From Odontocerum albicorne (taxonomy: Eukaryota; Arthropoda; Insecta; Trichoptera; Odontoceridae): a stretch of 64,000 bases of DNA. This document shows, piece by piece, positions 9,564 through 20,179 of the stretch. The stretch's first letter is position 1. Every line of letters starts with the position of its first letter. Location: contig OX463866.1 in assembly GCA_949825065.1 (NCBI GenBank), forward strand, positions 3,658,409 to 3,722,408. The letters run 5' to 3'. A model generated the notes under the pieces. That model was not told the origin of the DNA and searched no databases. It saw nothing but the letters and a program-made list of their open reading frames with translations. The translations under genes were made by a program, and so were the position numbers.

Positions 9564-10408
9564 TGTATCCAAGCTATTGGACTACCCAATTTCTCTCTGG
9601 CCATGTAAGGTTCAATAGCAAACTTTTTAGCTTCAATCTTGTACCTTCGCCCTTTTTAGTTCAGTAATTTTTGCAGCCATCTGTATGTATCCAAGCTATT
9701 GGACTACCCAATTTCTCTTTGGCCATGTGAGGCTCAATAGCAAACTTTTTAGCTTCAATCTTGTACCTTCGCCTTTTTTAGTTTAGTCATTTTTGCAGCT
9801 ATCTGTATGTATCCAAGCTATTGGACTACCCAATTTCTCTTTGCCCATGTGAGGTTCAATAGCAAACTTTTTAGCTTCAATCTTGTACCTTCGCCTTTTT
9901 TAGTTTAGTAATTTTTGCAGCCATCTGTATGTATCCAAGCTATTGGACTACTATTTCTCTCTGGCCATATGAGGTTCAATAGTAAACTTTTTAGCTTCTA
10001 TCTTGTACCTTCGCCCTTTTTAGTTTAGTAATTTTTGCAGCCATCTGTATGTATCCAAGCTATTGGACTACCCAATTTCTCTTTGGCCATGTGAGGTTCA
10101 ATAGCAAACTTTTTAGCTTCAATCTTGTACCTTCGCTTTTTTTAGTTTAGTAATTTTTGCAGCCATCTGTATGTATCCAAGCTATTGGACTACTATTTTT
10201 CTATGGCCATGTGAGGTTCAATAGCAAACTTTTTAGCTTCAATCTTGTACCTTCGCTTTTTTTAGTTTAGTAATTTTTGCAGCCATCTGTATGTATCCAA
10301 GCTATTGGACTCCTATTTCTCTCTGGCCATGTGAGGTTCAATAGTAAACTTTTTAGCTTCAACTTGTACCTTCGCCCTTTTTAGTTTAGTCATTTTTTAC
10401 AGCCATCT
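9564..10408 (+). repeat. 121-bp tandem array, 7 units
   Basis: TGTATCCAAGCTATTGGACT starts at 9564, 9687, 9808, 9930, 10050, 10172 and 10292, so the period is 120-123 bp. Each unit contains TTTCTCTCTGGCCATGTGAG and AACTTTTTAGCTTCAATCTT. Units 4, 6 and 7 share a small CCCAA deletion. It starts about 100 bp after exon 2. No coding character. Confidence 0.93.
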
Positions 10409-10419
10409 GGATCAATCCG

Positions 10420-10620
10420 CAGAGCTCATTCTGTGGGTACTGCGATGATAATAGAGTCAGTAATTTCAGAAGGAAACTCTACTCAGCCTTACATCGGTTC
10501 ATCTTCGGACCGATTGGCTACTCCGATCTAGTGGCGTCAAAGGATAGTTTTGCAACATTCCAAGTTTTCTACATTCAAAGTACTGACAACGTGATAGGCT
10601 GTTTGTAACTCCATACACAT
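10420..10620 (+). repeat. Dispersed repeat shared with 32298-32490
   Basis: CATCTTCGGACCGATTGGCT and ACTCCGATCTAGTG plus flanking sequence are nearly the same as at 32298-32490, over about 190 bp. Class unknown. Confidence 0.65.
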
Positions 10621-10940
10621 TTACTGTGCTGCAAGTCATTTTCCTTCTCCCGTGACATCAAGTCTGTCATCGCTACTAATTTTTTCACACTCCGGTGTGT
10701 CGCCACCGGAGAACGAAACCTTTGGGGCAGTTCCAGCTTTGTCACTACGTGATTTGGTTCTTCTTGTGTAGATCGCAGCTTAATAGTAACTTATATTGTC
10801 CCCCATAACAGCGGGGGTGGTGATGGGATTGAACAGAACTTCTTCTAGTGTCCATTATTATAATACTAGATGATGAACACGTGCCGTGCATGGTTTCACA
10901 GTTTACTTTATCAAGTTTCTAAACTGTTATAAAATTCTTC
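10621..10940. other. Intron 2 stretch, mostly unrecognised
   Basis: Bases 10660-10760 (GTGTGTCGCCACCGGAGAA region) resemble 21100-21180, so at least part is a dispersed repeat. The rest shows nothing I can name. Confidence 0.4.
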
Positions 10941-10944
10941 TTCT

Positions 10945-11535
10945 TATTTTAGGCCTGTTTTGGTCCTGCATCATTGTTTCCCTCTTGTGACGTCGACTGC
11001 CAGCTGTCTTTCCATCTTTTGGGAGGTCGTCTTAGAGGTCTGCTTGCTTGGGGGATACTGTCCGTGACCATTCTTACCGCTCTTGGTTCCGCCATTCTGG
11101 ATACGTGTTCGTTCCAGAACCTTCTTGTCTGTCGTCCCCATCTGACAATATCTTCAACTTAGCACATCCTTCAGATTTCAAAATGTGTCTCTTCTTCTTC
11201 TTTCTCTTCTTTTAGGCCTGTTGGCTTATTATGGTCCTGCATCATCGTTTCCCTCTTGTGACGTCGACTGCCAGCTGTCTTTCCTTCTTTTGGGAGGTCA
11301 TCCTGGAGGTCTGCTCGCTTGGGGGATACTGTCCCTGGCCATTCTTACAGCTCTTGGTTCTGCCATTCTGGATACACGTTCGTTCCAGAACCTTCTTCTC
11401 TGTCGTCCCCATGTGACAATATCTTCAACTTCGCACATCCTTCAGATTTCTGTGTTTCGTACTCAATCACGAAGGGTTTTGCCAGCGATATTCCTGAGTA
11501 CCTTCATTTCGCTGAACAAAAAAATCCACTTCTAT
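10945..11535 (-). mobile_element. Two tandem RTE-like LINE C-terminal fragments
   Basis: Two same-orientation copies (about 10945-11185 and 11205-11535) of the complement of 26580-26910. Minus-strand translation yields pieces like NTEIRRTCEVEDIVRWGRQR and PPKRWKDSWQSTS, with frame breaks. The (GAA)n tails appear as CTTCTTCTTCT-type runs. The copies are diverged, so they may be separate insertions rather than a duplication. Confidence 0.8.
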
Positions 11536-11539
11536 ATTT

Positions 11540-12058
11540 TTAAATGAATAATAAATAAATAAACTAAATAATCTGAATATGTAATAAATAAAAAATCATG
11601 GTCACCCTTCTACACTATTCTTTCCTTACGGCGCGTGGACTCTATATGGTGTTTCCATGTTCCGCACACGTCTCAAAGAAAGGAACCTGAGAACCCATTA
11701 TAAAATATCAAATAAAATATATAATTGTGCAAAACAAAATAGGGTTACAGTTCCTTTCTTTGAGATGTGTGCGGACAATTTTTAACAGATGTGCGGCCGC
11801 ACACGTGCACACCTTAGAGGGAACGTTGGTCGACAGTACGTCTCGACGTACTTAAATCTCTTCACTGTCTTTTTTAAAGCCGTGAAGAATATGTCAAGAT
11901 CTTCGGATATATATTCATAGTTTTTTTGAGCCTCTTCAGTATATCTAAACGATTCACCGCTAGCATCGAATTAATAAACTTTCCCTCGGTCAATTAACAA
12001 TTGTCTCTAAACTTCATAATTGTAAGATTGTCTCTAATCATTAATGAATTTGATGCAG
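11540..12058. other. Intron 2 end, nothing recognised
   Basis: AT-rich. Two sequences around 11635-11700 and 11755-11820 (GTGTGCGGACA-like, CTTTGAGA) look like weak inverted relatives, but no element could be named. Confidence 0.35.
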
Positions 12059-12235
12059 GAGGTATTCATGTATAAGATAGACCTGGTGGTGACGTCTTTC
12101 ATCGTCGCCGTGGTGGAGTCCATCGCCGGGAACATCCTTAACCTGGCAGGCAACTACGTTAAGAAGATCTCCACCGATGGGACATATACGGATATCTCCA
12201 GCCAGGACATTAAAACGTCCATGAACGCAGACAAG
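12059..12235 (+). CDS. Sos: Sos exon 3: second histone fold
   Basis: 59 codons, acceptor gatgcag, donor gtaaaa, phases 0/0. The translation runs from EVFMYKIDLVVTSFIVAVVE through GNILNLAGNYVKKIS to a final MNADK. It matches the family segment YKID..VS.FLVAVLEYI..DILK.AG.YV. A small insertion relative to Drosophila (about 6 residues around STDGTYTD) sits between the two helices. With exon 2 it completes the two tandem histone-like folds. Confidence 0.95.
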
Positions 12236-12384
12236 GTAAAAGTCTTTGAATTTTTTGTAATTGTATTTCGTTAACACCGTTTACCTCAAGAACGGTACAA
12301 TTACTTGTATTTAGCAACTATTTAGTGTCAGTAAAACAATATATTCAGATCAGCTGGGAATCAAATCCAGCATGCCTTGGGTAA

Positions 12385-12540
12385 GATAGTCTCGACGCAC
12401 TGGACTTCCGTTCGTAAGAATGCCGGTTCGAACCCTGCGCTGTACTACTCCCCTCGAATGACAGACATTTTTTCCACCTAGTATTTGGGGATATAAGAAT
12501 ACGTATGACATTGGTCATAGGGTCTTTCGAATAGAGCGTT
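12385..12540 (+). mobile_element. SINE family 2, left part
   Basis: CGCACTGGACTTCCGTTCG, GCCGGTTCGAACCCTGCGC (B-box-like) and CACCTAGTATTTGGGGATAT match 29985-30085. The right part of the same repeat resumes at about 13060 after a DNA transposon insertion. Confidence 0.7.
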
Positions 12541-13055
12541 TTTTTTAATTCTTGAATTTTTGCTTCACACAATTTGTTTTGATTTCAAAAAACTTTTTAT
12601 TGGTCATTGAAGTATAATGTATGACATTTAAATACAAAATTCGATATCCGCCGAATGTCCACCTCTTGCAGCTCCGCAGATGTCCCACTCTCGTCAAAAT
12701 TATCGATGACATTTTCGCGTAATTGCGATTCTAACTCGCCGATAACGCGAATAATTTCGTCCTTTTCAGCTCGGAAATTGTTTGTGGGATTTTCACGTAA
12801 CCCCAGAGGAAATAGTTCAACGGTGTCAGATCACATGATCTTGGTGGGCAATTAACATCACCGTTTCCGGAGATTATGATACAATACATAAAATAATTCA
12901 ACAATTTGAACGCGTTGTTGTATTGTATACGACTCCATTTTTATAAATGTCATACAATTACACTTCTCAAATGTCACAAGACCCAGGAAAGTTCGCGACG
13001 CCATCTGTGTTTTATCCAAGAATTAACAAAAACCGCTCAATTTGAAAGACCCTTT
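12521..13055 (-). mobile_element. DDE transposon remnant with inverted ends, nested in SINE 2
   Basis: Left end AGGGTCTTTCGAATAGAGCG and right end, inverted, AGGGTCTTTCAAATTGAGCG form about 35-bp inverted repeats. The minus strand at about 12866-12750 encodes PPRSCDLTPLNYFLWGYVKI, the C-terminal catalytic motif (Asp in SCDLTPLNYFLWG) of the IS630/Tc1-mariner-related transposases common in insects. The remainder is lost or frameshifted. The transposase is not functional. Confidence 0.8.
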
Positions 13056-13059
13056 ATCT

Positions 13060-13265
13060 ATCCTTTCAAAAAAAGAAAAAAAAACATACCGGTTGACTCT
13101 GATCATTTCGCTTTGGTATGCCATCGGATCTAACACAGTGGTATGGCCACAGTGGTGAGTTTGCTGGTGTAAAACTCCACGACACATCTTCGCTTTCCAA
13201 CTGAATTGATGTTGGAATGACGATGGGACCCTCGACTATAAGACCAAGCAACAACGAGTAAATCA
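13060..13265 (+). mobile_element. SINE family 2, right part
   Basis: GCCATCGGATCTAACACAG, GTGAGTTTGCTGGTGT and TTTCCAACTGAATTGATGTT match 30180-30290. Shared CCAACTGAATTGACGTTGGA-type blocks also occur at 46690. Confidence 0.6.
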
Positions 13266-13287
13266 GTATTACACTTGTTGAGTGGTG

Positions 13288-13475
13288 TATGCACTACAAC
13301 CTGTCTGATTTATCGCCATGTGGCAATATCTTCCAACTGACCAGTAAGATGTCAAAGAAGCCTTAAATGTTAATTTGACTTGAACCCTTTTTTAAAATAA
13401 CCAAAATCGAACCCGCAAACCTCATATTGGAAAACAGACTTCTTACCAACTAAGCCACAGAGGTCGTATTGTAGT
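13288..13475 (-). mobile_element. tRNA-derived SINE (family 1), copy 3
   Basis: Minus strand: GACCTCTGTGGCTTAGTTGG (A box region), GGTTTGCGGGTTCGATTTTG (B box region) and the LINE-like tail GGCGATAAATCAGACAGG. Diverged from copies 1 and 2, so older. Confidence 0.72.
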
Positions 13476-13640
13476 GCACTTTCATTGTACATAGTCCTGC
13501 TATAAATACTGTTACACAAATTCAAACCCTCATAAAATCTAAACAATAGCAGGTAGAAACCTAAAATATTTTTTAAGGTAGTTCTCCATCCCTTGTGCTA
13601 TTGCTATAATCAGTTAGTCACTGAACGTTGACTAGTAACC
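13476..13640. other. Short intronic stretch, nothing recognised
   Basis: No coding or repeat similarity seen. Confidence 0.35.
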
Positions 13641-13935
13641 ATGGAGTGGGGTTGTAAAGAAAACCGTATTGCTGTAATTGCGTTACGTAAAGTTGGGAAG
13701 ACGCCGGGAGACATTTTCAATACTTTAAAATCTTTGGGTATCAATCGTCAGTTTGTATATCGTACTATTAATCGATTAAAAAATACTCAAAGTATTAAAG
13801 ATCGGCTAAGAAGGGGTTGACCGCGAATCGTAAGAACTCTAGCAGTCATCAAAGCCGTAACAGAATCCGTAGAAATCCACTCCGCAAACACAAAATATTA
13901 GAATCGAGGCTTATATTAAAGTTGATAAAATAATT
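13641..13935 (+). mobile_element. mariner-like (D37D/mori-type) transposase N-terminal fragment
   Basis: Translation MEWGCKENRIAVIALRKVGK, then LKSLGINRQFVYRTINRL and DRLRRG followed by a stop in place of RPR. This is the N-terminal HTH region of Bombyx mori-type mariner relatives (family knowledge). Only the DNA-binding part is present and stops interrupt it. The catalytic domain is absent. Confidence 0.75.
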
Positions 13936-13999
13936 GAAATTACTGAACATCGTTACAAGGTTGTATTGGGGCAAATTTGTGAGCTGTCATACGGTTCAT

Positions 14000-14230
14000 C
14001 CTAGATTTTCCGAACTATAGCAACATGTCCAAAATACATTGGGATACTTTTCTTGCGTCTTGTCGAAAATCTTTTGGCAATCTACAAATCTTGGATGATA
14101 AAGACATCGGTGCACCTTGCGGTCTGTCGGTCAATTGGATATGGAACATCGGCCTCCAACACCACATCTCGAAGGCATCTATCGTTTCTCTCTTTCTCAT
14201 AATTCATCTTTCCATTCCATACACTGCTAT
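14000..14230 (-). mobile_element. LINE RT C-terminal fragment
   Basis: Minus-strand translation includes RKRETIDAFEMWCWRPMF, the DAFE.WCWRR motif that follows the RT domain in RTE-like LINEs. About 60 codons are open. Confidence 0.65.
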
Positions 14231-14379
14231 AAAGAATGTCACTGACTTCATTTTAAGTATATACATGTATGAAATATTTGTATTGTAAAATATGAATGCA
14301 TATATTGTGTTGTACTACACTTTTGTTATATTCAGCGCAACCTGGCGGGTTCAATGCTATGTATGTATAAATCTCAAGA

Positions 14380-15150
14380 CTCCCATCATTCGTGTGAGGC
14401 TCTCGGAGCTGAAGTGTTTTTCTTTCTTGGACTTGGTAACATTCTAAAATTCCGAGCTAGAAAGTTAATTAGTATATTTAGGTCAAATTCTAATGCAAAA
14501 CTGCGCCAAATGTTTGTCGACGGTAGTTTTTGATGTTCTCGATATCTCGGCAATCTCTCGTGTTGTAGAACTTTGGTCATTATTCAGTCTTGATTTGATC
14601 GTCATTAGTGGTAATCAGGAATAGGGTATAGATGATAAGGATGTAAATATTATTAAAAACCCGTACTGGAACCAAGAAGCTGTCATTAAATTAGAAAATA
14701 ACAAATCCAAAGGCATACCAATTCAACGTGGATTCCGACAAGGTTGTATTTTATCACCTGTGTTGTTCAATCTGTACTCTGATATAGTTTTGGTGTGTGC
14801 GTCAATAACATCAGGTACGAAGATGGTACCGTTGTTCTGGCAGACAGTAGATAGAATTAATGAAGCCGGTGTGAGGCTGGGGCTGAACATGAACGTGACT
14901 AATATTAAAATCTGAAAGGTGTCCTATTTGGGTCATGTACTTAGAGAAAAGTACAAATTACTGCACCTGATCATCCAAGGCAAAATAGAGGGTCGAAGAG
15001 GTGTTGGCAGGAGGCGAATCTCCTGGCTCCGCAATTTACGTGATTGGACAGGTATATGGAGCGTTGGGGATCTTTTTCGGGCTGCTGGGGACAAAGATGC
15101 CTACTCTCAGGTGATAGTCAACGTTGGGGGGACCTGACATGACACTGGGA
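14380..15150 (+). mobile_element. RTE-like LINE 3' fragment
   Basis: Bases 14700-14930 keep RT traces (GIPIQRGFRQGCILSPVLFN, then a decayed palm and INEAGVRLGLNMNVTNIKI). Bases 14915-15140 encode VSYLGHVLREKYKLLHLIIQ, then EGRRGVGRRRISWLRNLRDW. The catalytic ADD motif region is rearranged. The segment 14450-14640 is an inverted relative of 35100-35280. Confidence 0.75.
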
Positions 15151-15159
15151 AGAAAAAGA

Positions 15160-15472
15160 AGTGGTAATCGACCTTCCAGAGCCACTATGTTCGAATGTCG
15201 TATTAACATTTCAGAATTTTATAAATAATAATAAAAATAAAAGGACAATTTATACAGTGCCGTTTATGTCAGTCGTATGACAGTCTCTATCACAGTCGTA
15301 CTTGGGACACGAACCCACTATTATTGACATTAAAAATATTTAAAAAAATATATATATATATACACACATATAAACATGCACATAAGTTGAGTGTAAGGTT
15401 AGGAAGGTGGCGACTGCGACCATTAGATTAGGTACTTCTTCATATCTGCATATATTCAGAAAAACATATTGA
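15160..15472. other. Intron 3 stretch, low-complexity AT
   Basis: Includes an (AT)n run at about 15346-15365 and a sequence at 15400-15470 shared with 46800-46870 (GCGACCATTAGATTAGGTAC). Otherwise unrecognised. Confidence 0.4.
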
Positions 15473-16077
15473 ACCTTTCCCTTCCTGTGCTAAAAAATCT
15501 GTCCATTCCGGTGCTGTGTATTCAATACACATGTAAAAATGAGCGATTTAAAATCGGAAAAATAAGAATATTCATAGCCAATTGCATAAATGAATTAAAT
15601 TTGAAGTCAAAAGTGATAAAAATTGAAATTTAATTGCTGAAAACATGAAAAATATATCGGCTGATGTTCACAAAACGGGCGAAGAGACCACCTCAAATGG
15701 ATGCCCGAGAGCTGAAGCGAGAGAAGTGAGCAAACTGAGATTCTATTTCTTGCGTTCCCATATACCGAAGTAGAGGGGAGAGTGAGACGTGAATAGCTTC
15801 GCTTCCTCACCCATAGCGGTTTTTTAGAATGAATATACCTACGTCACACACTGGCACACGTTTGATTGTATTGGTGAATGTATTCCCGATTTTCACAAAA
15901 TATCTCTGATGTGGCCGATAAGTGCTAATTGTTATTAATATTATTTTTTCATTCAATGCGTAAATGTATTACGGAGGAATAACTAAAATCTGAACCCAGT
16001 ATTTATTATATTTATAGAGATATTAAAGTTTTTAGAAGCAATGTGTACTAGTTACACATTACAGGACAGGAAGAATT
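15473..16077 (+). mobile_element. piggyBac-like MITE, variant family
   Basis: Left end ACCTTTCCCTTCCTGTGC and right end ACACATTACAGGACAGGAAG are inverted relatives. Internally it aligns over its length with 51765-52667 and, more distantly, with 33740-34378 (shared TTATTAATATTATTTTTTCA and ATTTATAGAGATATTAAAGT). No coding capacity. Confidence 0.7.
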
Positions 16078-16420
16078 AATAAAAAAAAACTGCAGAAAAC
16101 TTACTAAGGGAAGACGAACTACAAAGAAATCTTTGTAGATCTTCCGATATGTGAATGTAACACATTCGGCTTTAGGTGGAGTCTACTGTATGTGTGTAAT
16201 CTCATAGTCGGTGCGCTGTGAACATGCGTCAGCATTGCCAGGCAGCTCAGCAGGGTCAACATGTCTGTGAAATCTGTGGAAGGGAGTGCGCATCTAGGAT
16301 CGGGCTGTTTTCTCACAGATCACATGATCGGCGTAGAGGAGCAGCTCAAGACTGACGCTGGAGTGGCGAGGGGATCCTCGACTACGTGGCCCGGCAACGA
16401 CGTCGACGAGTCTTCATATG
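16078..16420. other. Intron 3 stretch with shared short repeats
   Basis: CTACAAAGAAATCTTTGTAG and surrounding sequence is repeated at 46910-46940; GGCGAGGGGATCCTCGACTA is repeated at 46700-46740 and, diverged, at 30275. No element could be delimited. Confidence 0.45.
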
Positions 16421-16424
16421 TAAT

Positions 16425-16620
16425 CATAAATTTTGATAAGACCTCTCAAAAAGGGTTGTCTTCAAGTGCTTCCTAAAGCTGCGCACGCCACCCATATCTC
16501 TAACACTAAGAGGTAGACCATTCCACATTTGAAACATGATCGTTACTGCATCATCGCCGTACATAATTTTTTTCATTTGACATTTTTTCCTTTTGCTGCA
16601 GTAAAAAATCAAAACTTATA
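16425..16620 (-). mobile_element. Jockey-like LINE C-terminal fragment
   Basis: Minus strand encodes MFQMWNGLPLSVRDMGGVRS then FRKHLKTTLFERSYQNL, the WN.LP...R.....FK..LK..L terminus of Jockey/CR1-type LINEs. Related fragments are at 46985-47110 and 54515-54620. Confidence 0.75.
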
Positions 16621-16870
16621 TTGTTGCTGGATTTGGCCAAAAATTCACAACATAGTGAAATGTGAGCCGGTTCATTATCGTGTTGCAAAATCCAAGAGGT
16701 GTTTACCCGCAATTCTGATCGTTTTCTTCGGATCAGCCTCACGCAAAACTGCGTAAAACCTCGAAAGAAAAATTCCTTTTTTATATAAAATAATCGCAAA
16801 CGTGCGTTGTAAATATTTGCCTGTCAAACAGTATGATTGAAAAGTAAAATGTAAATCACAGACAATGTTG
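16621..16870 (-). mobile_element. Transposase-like remnant
   Basis: The minus-strand stretch with VNTSWILQHDNEPAHISLCC has the W.LQHDN.PAH motif of DDE transposases (IS630/mariner type; second catalytic Asp). The rest is unrecognisable. Confidence 0.55.
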
Positions 16871-16879
16871 TGTTGTATT

Positions 16880-17085
16880 GTACTTTTGTTGTATACAGTA
16901 CAACCTGTTGGGCTTATTGTCATTTTGCAATCTCTTCCAATCAACCGGAAATTTAAAGTGGCCTTAAGTGAAAACCAGACTGGATTCCTTTTTAAAAAAA
17001 ATCTAGGTTCCAGCGGGATTAGAACCCGCAATCCGGGTTGGGAGACAGACGCCTTACCAACTAGGCCACGGAGGTCGTCAATGTT
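16880..17085 (-). mobile_element. tRNA-derived SINE (family 1), copy 4
   Basis: Minus strand: GACCTCCGTGGCCTAGTTGG, GCGGGTTCTAATCCCGCTGG, GTCTGGTTTTCACTTAAGGC and the tail CAATAAGCCCAACAGGTTGT. Good A- and B-box spacing. The 89-codon open frame crossing it is accidental. Confidence 0.82.
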
Positions 17086-17089
17086 GCCA

Positions 17090-17670
17090 ACGCAAGGAAA
17101 AAAGATGGGCTCAATCGAAAACAAACAAAAATAAATAAATAATTTTCGTTATTTTTAAGAATGAAGTAAGCGGCGAAAATTTTGTCCTGACATCTATCCG
17201 AGAAATTTTTAACTACTTTCTGGATAAAATATTAATCGCACTGAATCTATGGATACCTGTACAGTTAATGGAACATAATTTTAATGTATATTTATAATTT
17301 ATACGCTTCAACGCTTTTTGTCTATGACTATAAATGAACTGTTATGTACATACTCGTAGCTTAATATTACTGTCCATATTTTATAAGTGCCAATTCTTTT
17401 TCACGCTATCACTAATTTGTTACAAAATGTCTGCAACTTCAGCATAAGGTATGTATATAACGCTTTCAATGCACAATATTCTAAATGATAAACATATACT
17501 GGTCGGCAAGATGCGAAACCCACTCTGAAAGACGACGGCGAGTGTCAAAACCCGCTCTGTACGTAATTTGTTCGAAAATATTTGATTATTCATTGTGTTT
17601 CTGTTAAAACTTATTATGGAACTAATATTATTTATCGTTACTAAAAGCGTAAAGCAGATAATATACCGCA
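17090..17670. other. Intron 3 stretch, nothing recognised
   Basis: AT-rich, no coding or repeat similarity apart from the start of the satellite at its right edge. Confidence 0.4.
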
Positions 17671-18690
17671 TCAACATTTCATTCACATTTGATATACCGC
17701 ATCAACATTTCATTCACAACATTTCATTCACATTTGATATACCGCATCAACATTTCATTCACAACATTTCAACATTTCATTCACATTTGATATACCGCAT
17801 CAACATTTCATTCACATTTGATTAGCATTTCATTCACGTTTGATATACCGCATCAACATTTCATTCACAACATTTCATTCACATTTGATATACCGCATCA
17901 ACATTTCATTCACAACATTTCAACATTTCATTCACATTTGATATACCGCATCAACATTTCATTCACAACATTTCAACATTTCATTCACATTTGATATACC
18001 GCATCAACATTTCATTCACAACATTTCAACATTTCATTCACATTTGATATACCGCATCAACATTTCATTCACAACATTTCATTCACATTTGATATACCGC
18101 ATCAACATTTCATTCGCAACATTTCAACATTTCATTCACATTTGATATACCGCATCAACATTTCATTCACAACATTTCAACATTTCATTCACATTTGATA
18201 TACCGCATCAACATTTCATTCACATTTGATTAGCATTTCATTCACATTTGATATACCGCATCAACATTTCATTCACAACATTTCAACATTTCATTCACAT
18301 TTGATATACCGCATCAACATTTCATTCGCAACATTTCATTCACATTTGATATAACGCATCAACAATTTCATTCACAACATTTCAACATTTCATTCACATT
18401 TGATATACCGCATCAACATTTGATTAGCATTTCATTCACAACATTTCAACGTTTCATTCACATTTGATATACCGCATCAACATTTTATTCACATTTGATT
18501 AGCATTTCATTCACATTTGATATACCGCATCAACATTTCATTCACAACATTTCAACATTTCATTCACATTTGATATACCGCATCAACATTTCCTTCACAT
18601 TTGATTAGCATTTCATTCACATTTGATATACCGCATCAACATTTCATTCTCATTTGATATACCGCATCAACATTTCATTTACATTTGATT
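17671..18690 (+). repeat. 1-kb satellite of CATTTCATTCACA modules
   Basis: Built from two alternating modules, GATATACCGCATCAACATTT and CATTTCATTCACA/ACATTTCAACATTTCATTC, in irregular order with occasional TTTGATTAGCATTTC modules. Units are about 38-66 bp. It lacks conserved unique spacers, so it is not a CRISPR array. Confidence 0.93.
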
Positions 18691-18859
18691 ACTCAGAACC
18701 GAAAAAGTCTTCCAAAGTGAGTTTTTTTGCATTTTGACGACTCATATGTTCTGTTCTCAACAAATGTCGTCGACCATCTTAAAAATATCCGAAAATTTTG
18801 TTTGAATTAACGGACTTTTACTGTATTTGTTGTTCTTATCGTAAATTTATTAAGACGTA

Positions 18860-19070
18860 CAAGGTCTTTCGAAGTATTGTACCACATGGTTTGAGTGATT
18901 ATGCCGATGTTTCGAAAACACTGCAGCTCTCATCTTCATTGCTTGTTTGTTATCAACTTTGCCATAGGACAAACGAGCCCTGAACGTGAAAACTGCGACG
19001 TTTTCGAAACTTCATCGTCATAAAACCAAACCATGCGGGGGGTACAACATTCCGAATGACTTTATACAGC
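18860..19070. repeat. Imperfect fold-back repeat
   Basis: GTATTGTACCACATGGTTTG (about 18875) is inverted against CCAAACCATGCGGGGGGTAC (about 19025), and ATGTTTCGAAAACACTGCAG against CTGCGACGTTTTCGAAACTT. A related short segment is at 47640-47700. It may be a MITE; no family assigned. Confidence 0.55.
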
Positions 19071-19275
19071 TGGTACGAAAACACCAATACATAAATTTTG
19101 TTTATTATTGTGAAAAGAAAAGTGAAGCTGGAATTCGTAGTCCGACCTAAGCACTAAATATTAACTTTTCATTTCTTACTGAAGAAATTAGTATTCAAAG
19201 TTAATTCTGGTCACTCTGTATTAGTTGAAATAAATATAAAATGTAAATCTAAATGTTGTCGTGAAATGATTTTAG

Positions 19276-19506
19276 GCTTTGATGGCGATGTTCTACCAGG
19301 AGCACGGGGTGCCCAGGGAGAAGGCGGCACGCGAGGCCAGACTGGCTCAGCCGCTGGAGCCATCCCGGACACCACGAGCCTCGCTCACGTACGAGGAGCT
19401 AGTTCGGGACCTCATGAGCGACGAAAAGCACTACCTGCGCGATCTGCATATGATAATCCGTGTCTTCCGGGAGGAATTGGACAAGATACTGCCCAAAGAT
19501 TCCAAG
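19276..19506 (+). CDS. Sos: Sos exon 4: histone fold/DH junction, start of DH domain
   Basis: 77 codons, acceptor ttttag, donor gtattg, phases 0/0. It begins ALMAMFYQEHG, equal to the VLMDM end of the second histone fold, then a variable linker. The DH (Dbl homology) domain opens with LTYEELVRDLMSDEKHYLRD and continues LHMIIRVFREELDKIL, almost identical to Drosophila. The linker between the two domains (about residues 12-35 of the exon) is Arg/Ala/Pro-rich and shows no similarity that I recognise. Confidence 0.95.
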
Positions 19507-19619
19507 GTATTGTATATACATATATAACAGTGGCGTGGAATTCTTAGATGCTGTGAAATCTCCGCTGCTCATAATGGTGGAACTCAAAAAGAAAACACAT
19601 TTAACACTTCATTGTAAAT

Positions 19620-19735
19620 ATAATCTGGCGGGTTTATTGCCAGGCGCCAATCTTTTTCAACCAACCAGACAAAAGTAAATAAAGCAAGTTTTTTTTTACC
19701 CGGCCAGCTTATTGCCATTCGGTAATTTCTTCAAG
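19620..19735 (-). mobile_element. Two truncated SINE/LINE tail pieces
   Basis: CTGGCGGGTTTATTGCCAGG with CAACCAACCAGAC, and GGCCAGCTTATTGCCATTCG with GGTAATTTCTTCAA, are the shared SINE-1/LINE 3' tail without heads. Confidence 0.6.
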
Positions 19736-20172
19736 GGGGTCTTCATGAATAATATGGTTTAAGCGGTCTTCATCGAAGTCCACTGGTCGTCCGGAACGCT
19801 CCATGTCTTTCAGGTCAAAATTACCGTCTTTGAAATGCAAAAACCATCGACGAGCTGTCCTTTAATTCGTAGCATCTTCACCGTACACTTCGCAAATATC
19901 GCGAGCAGCTTTATTCCCTCGATTGAACGCGGTGTCGGAAGGAGGTGTCGAAAACAGAAGGAGGTGTCGAAAATGCTCATTTTCGTCTACTTGACATTCC
20001 ATTTTGAAGGCTTGTAATCAAATAAAATAATATATGTAACGTAAAAGCAAACACAAAATCTTGTAGAGCAGAAAATTTTCTTTCGAATGACGTATAACCT
20101 TTACAATTTTGTTTTACTTTTAGTGCTCATTTTTAAATTGTAAAAAACGGACACAACTTATGTTAACACCCA
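19736..20172 (-). mobile_element. mariner 5' half (same family as 5493-7092)
   Basis: The right end AACTTATGTTAACACCCAA borders TA. The minus strand carries the 5' UTR and transposase start, then ARRWFLHFKDGNFDLKDMER and SGRPVDFDEDRL, the linker of mellifera/cecropia-type mariners. A 21-bp-like local duplication (GGAGGTGTCGAAAA) disturbs the frame. Truncated before the catalytic domain. Confidence 0.8.
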
Positions 20173-20179
20173 ATACTTT

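Noticed and set aside
17671..18690. Possible CRISPR-like array
   Set aside because: There are no unique equal-length spacers, modules vary in order, and the context is a eukaryotic intron.
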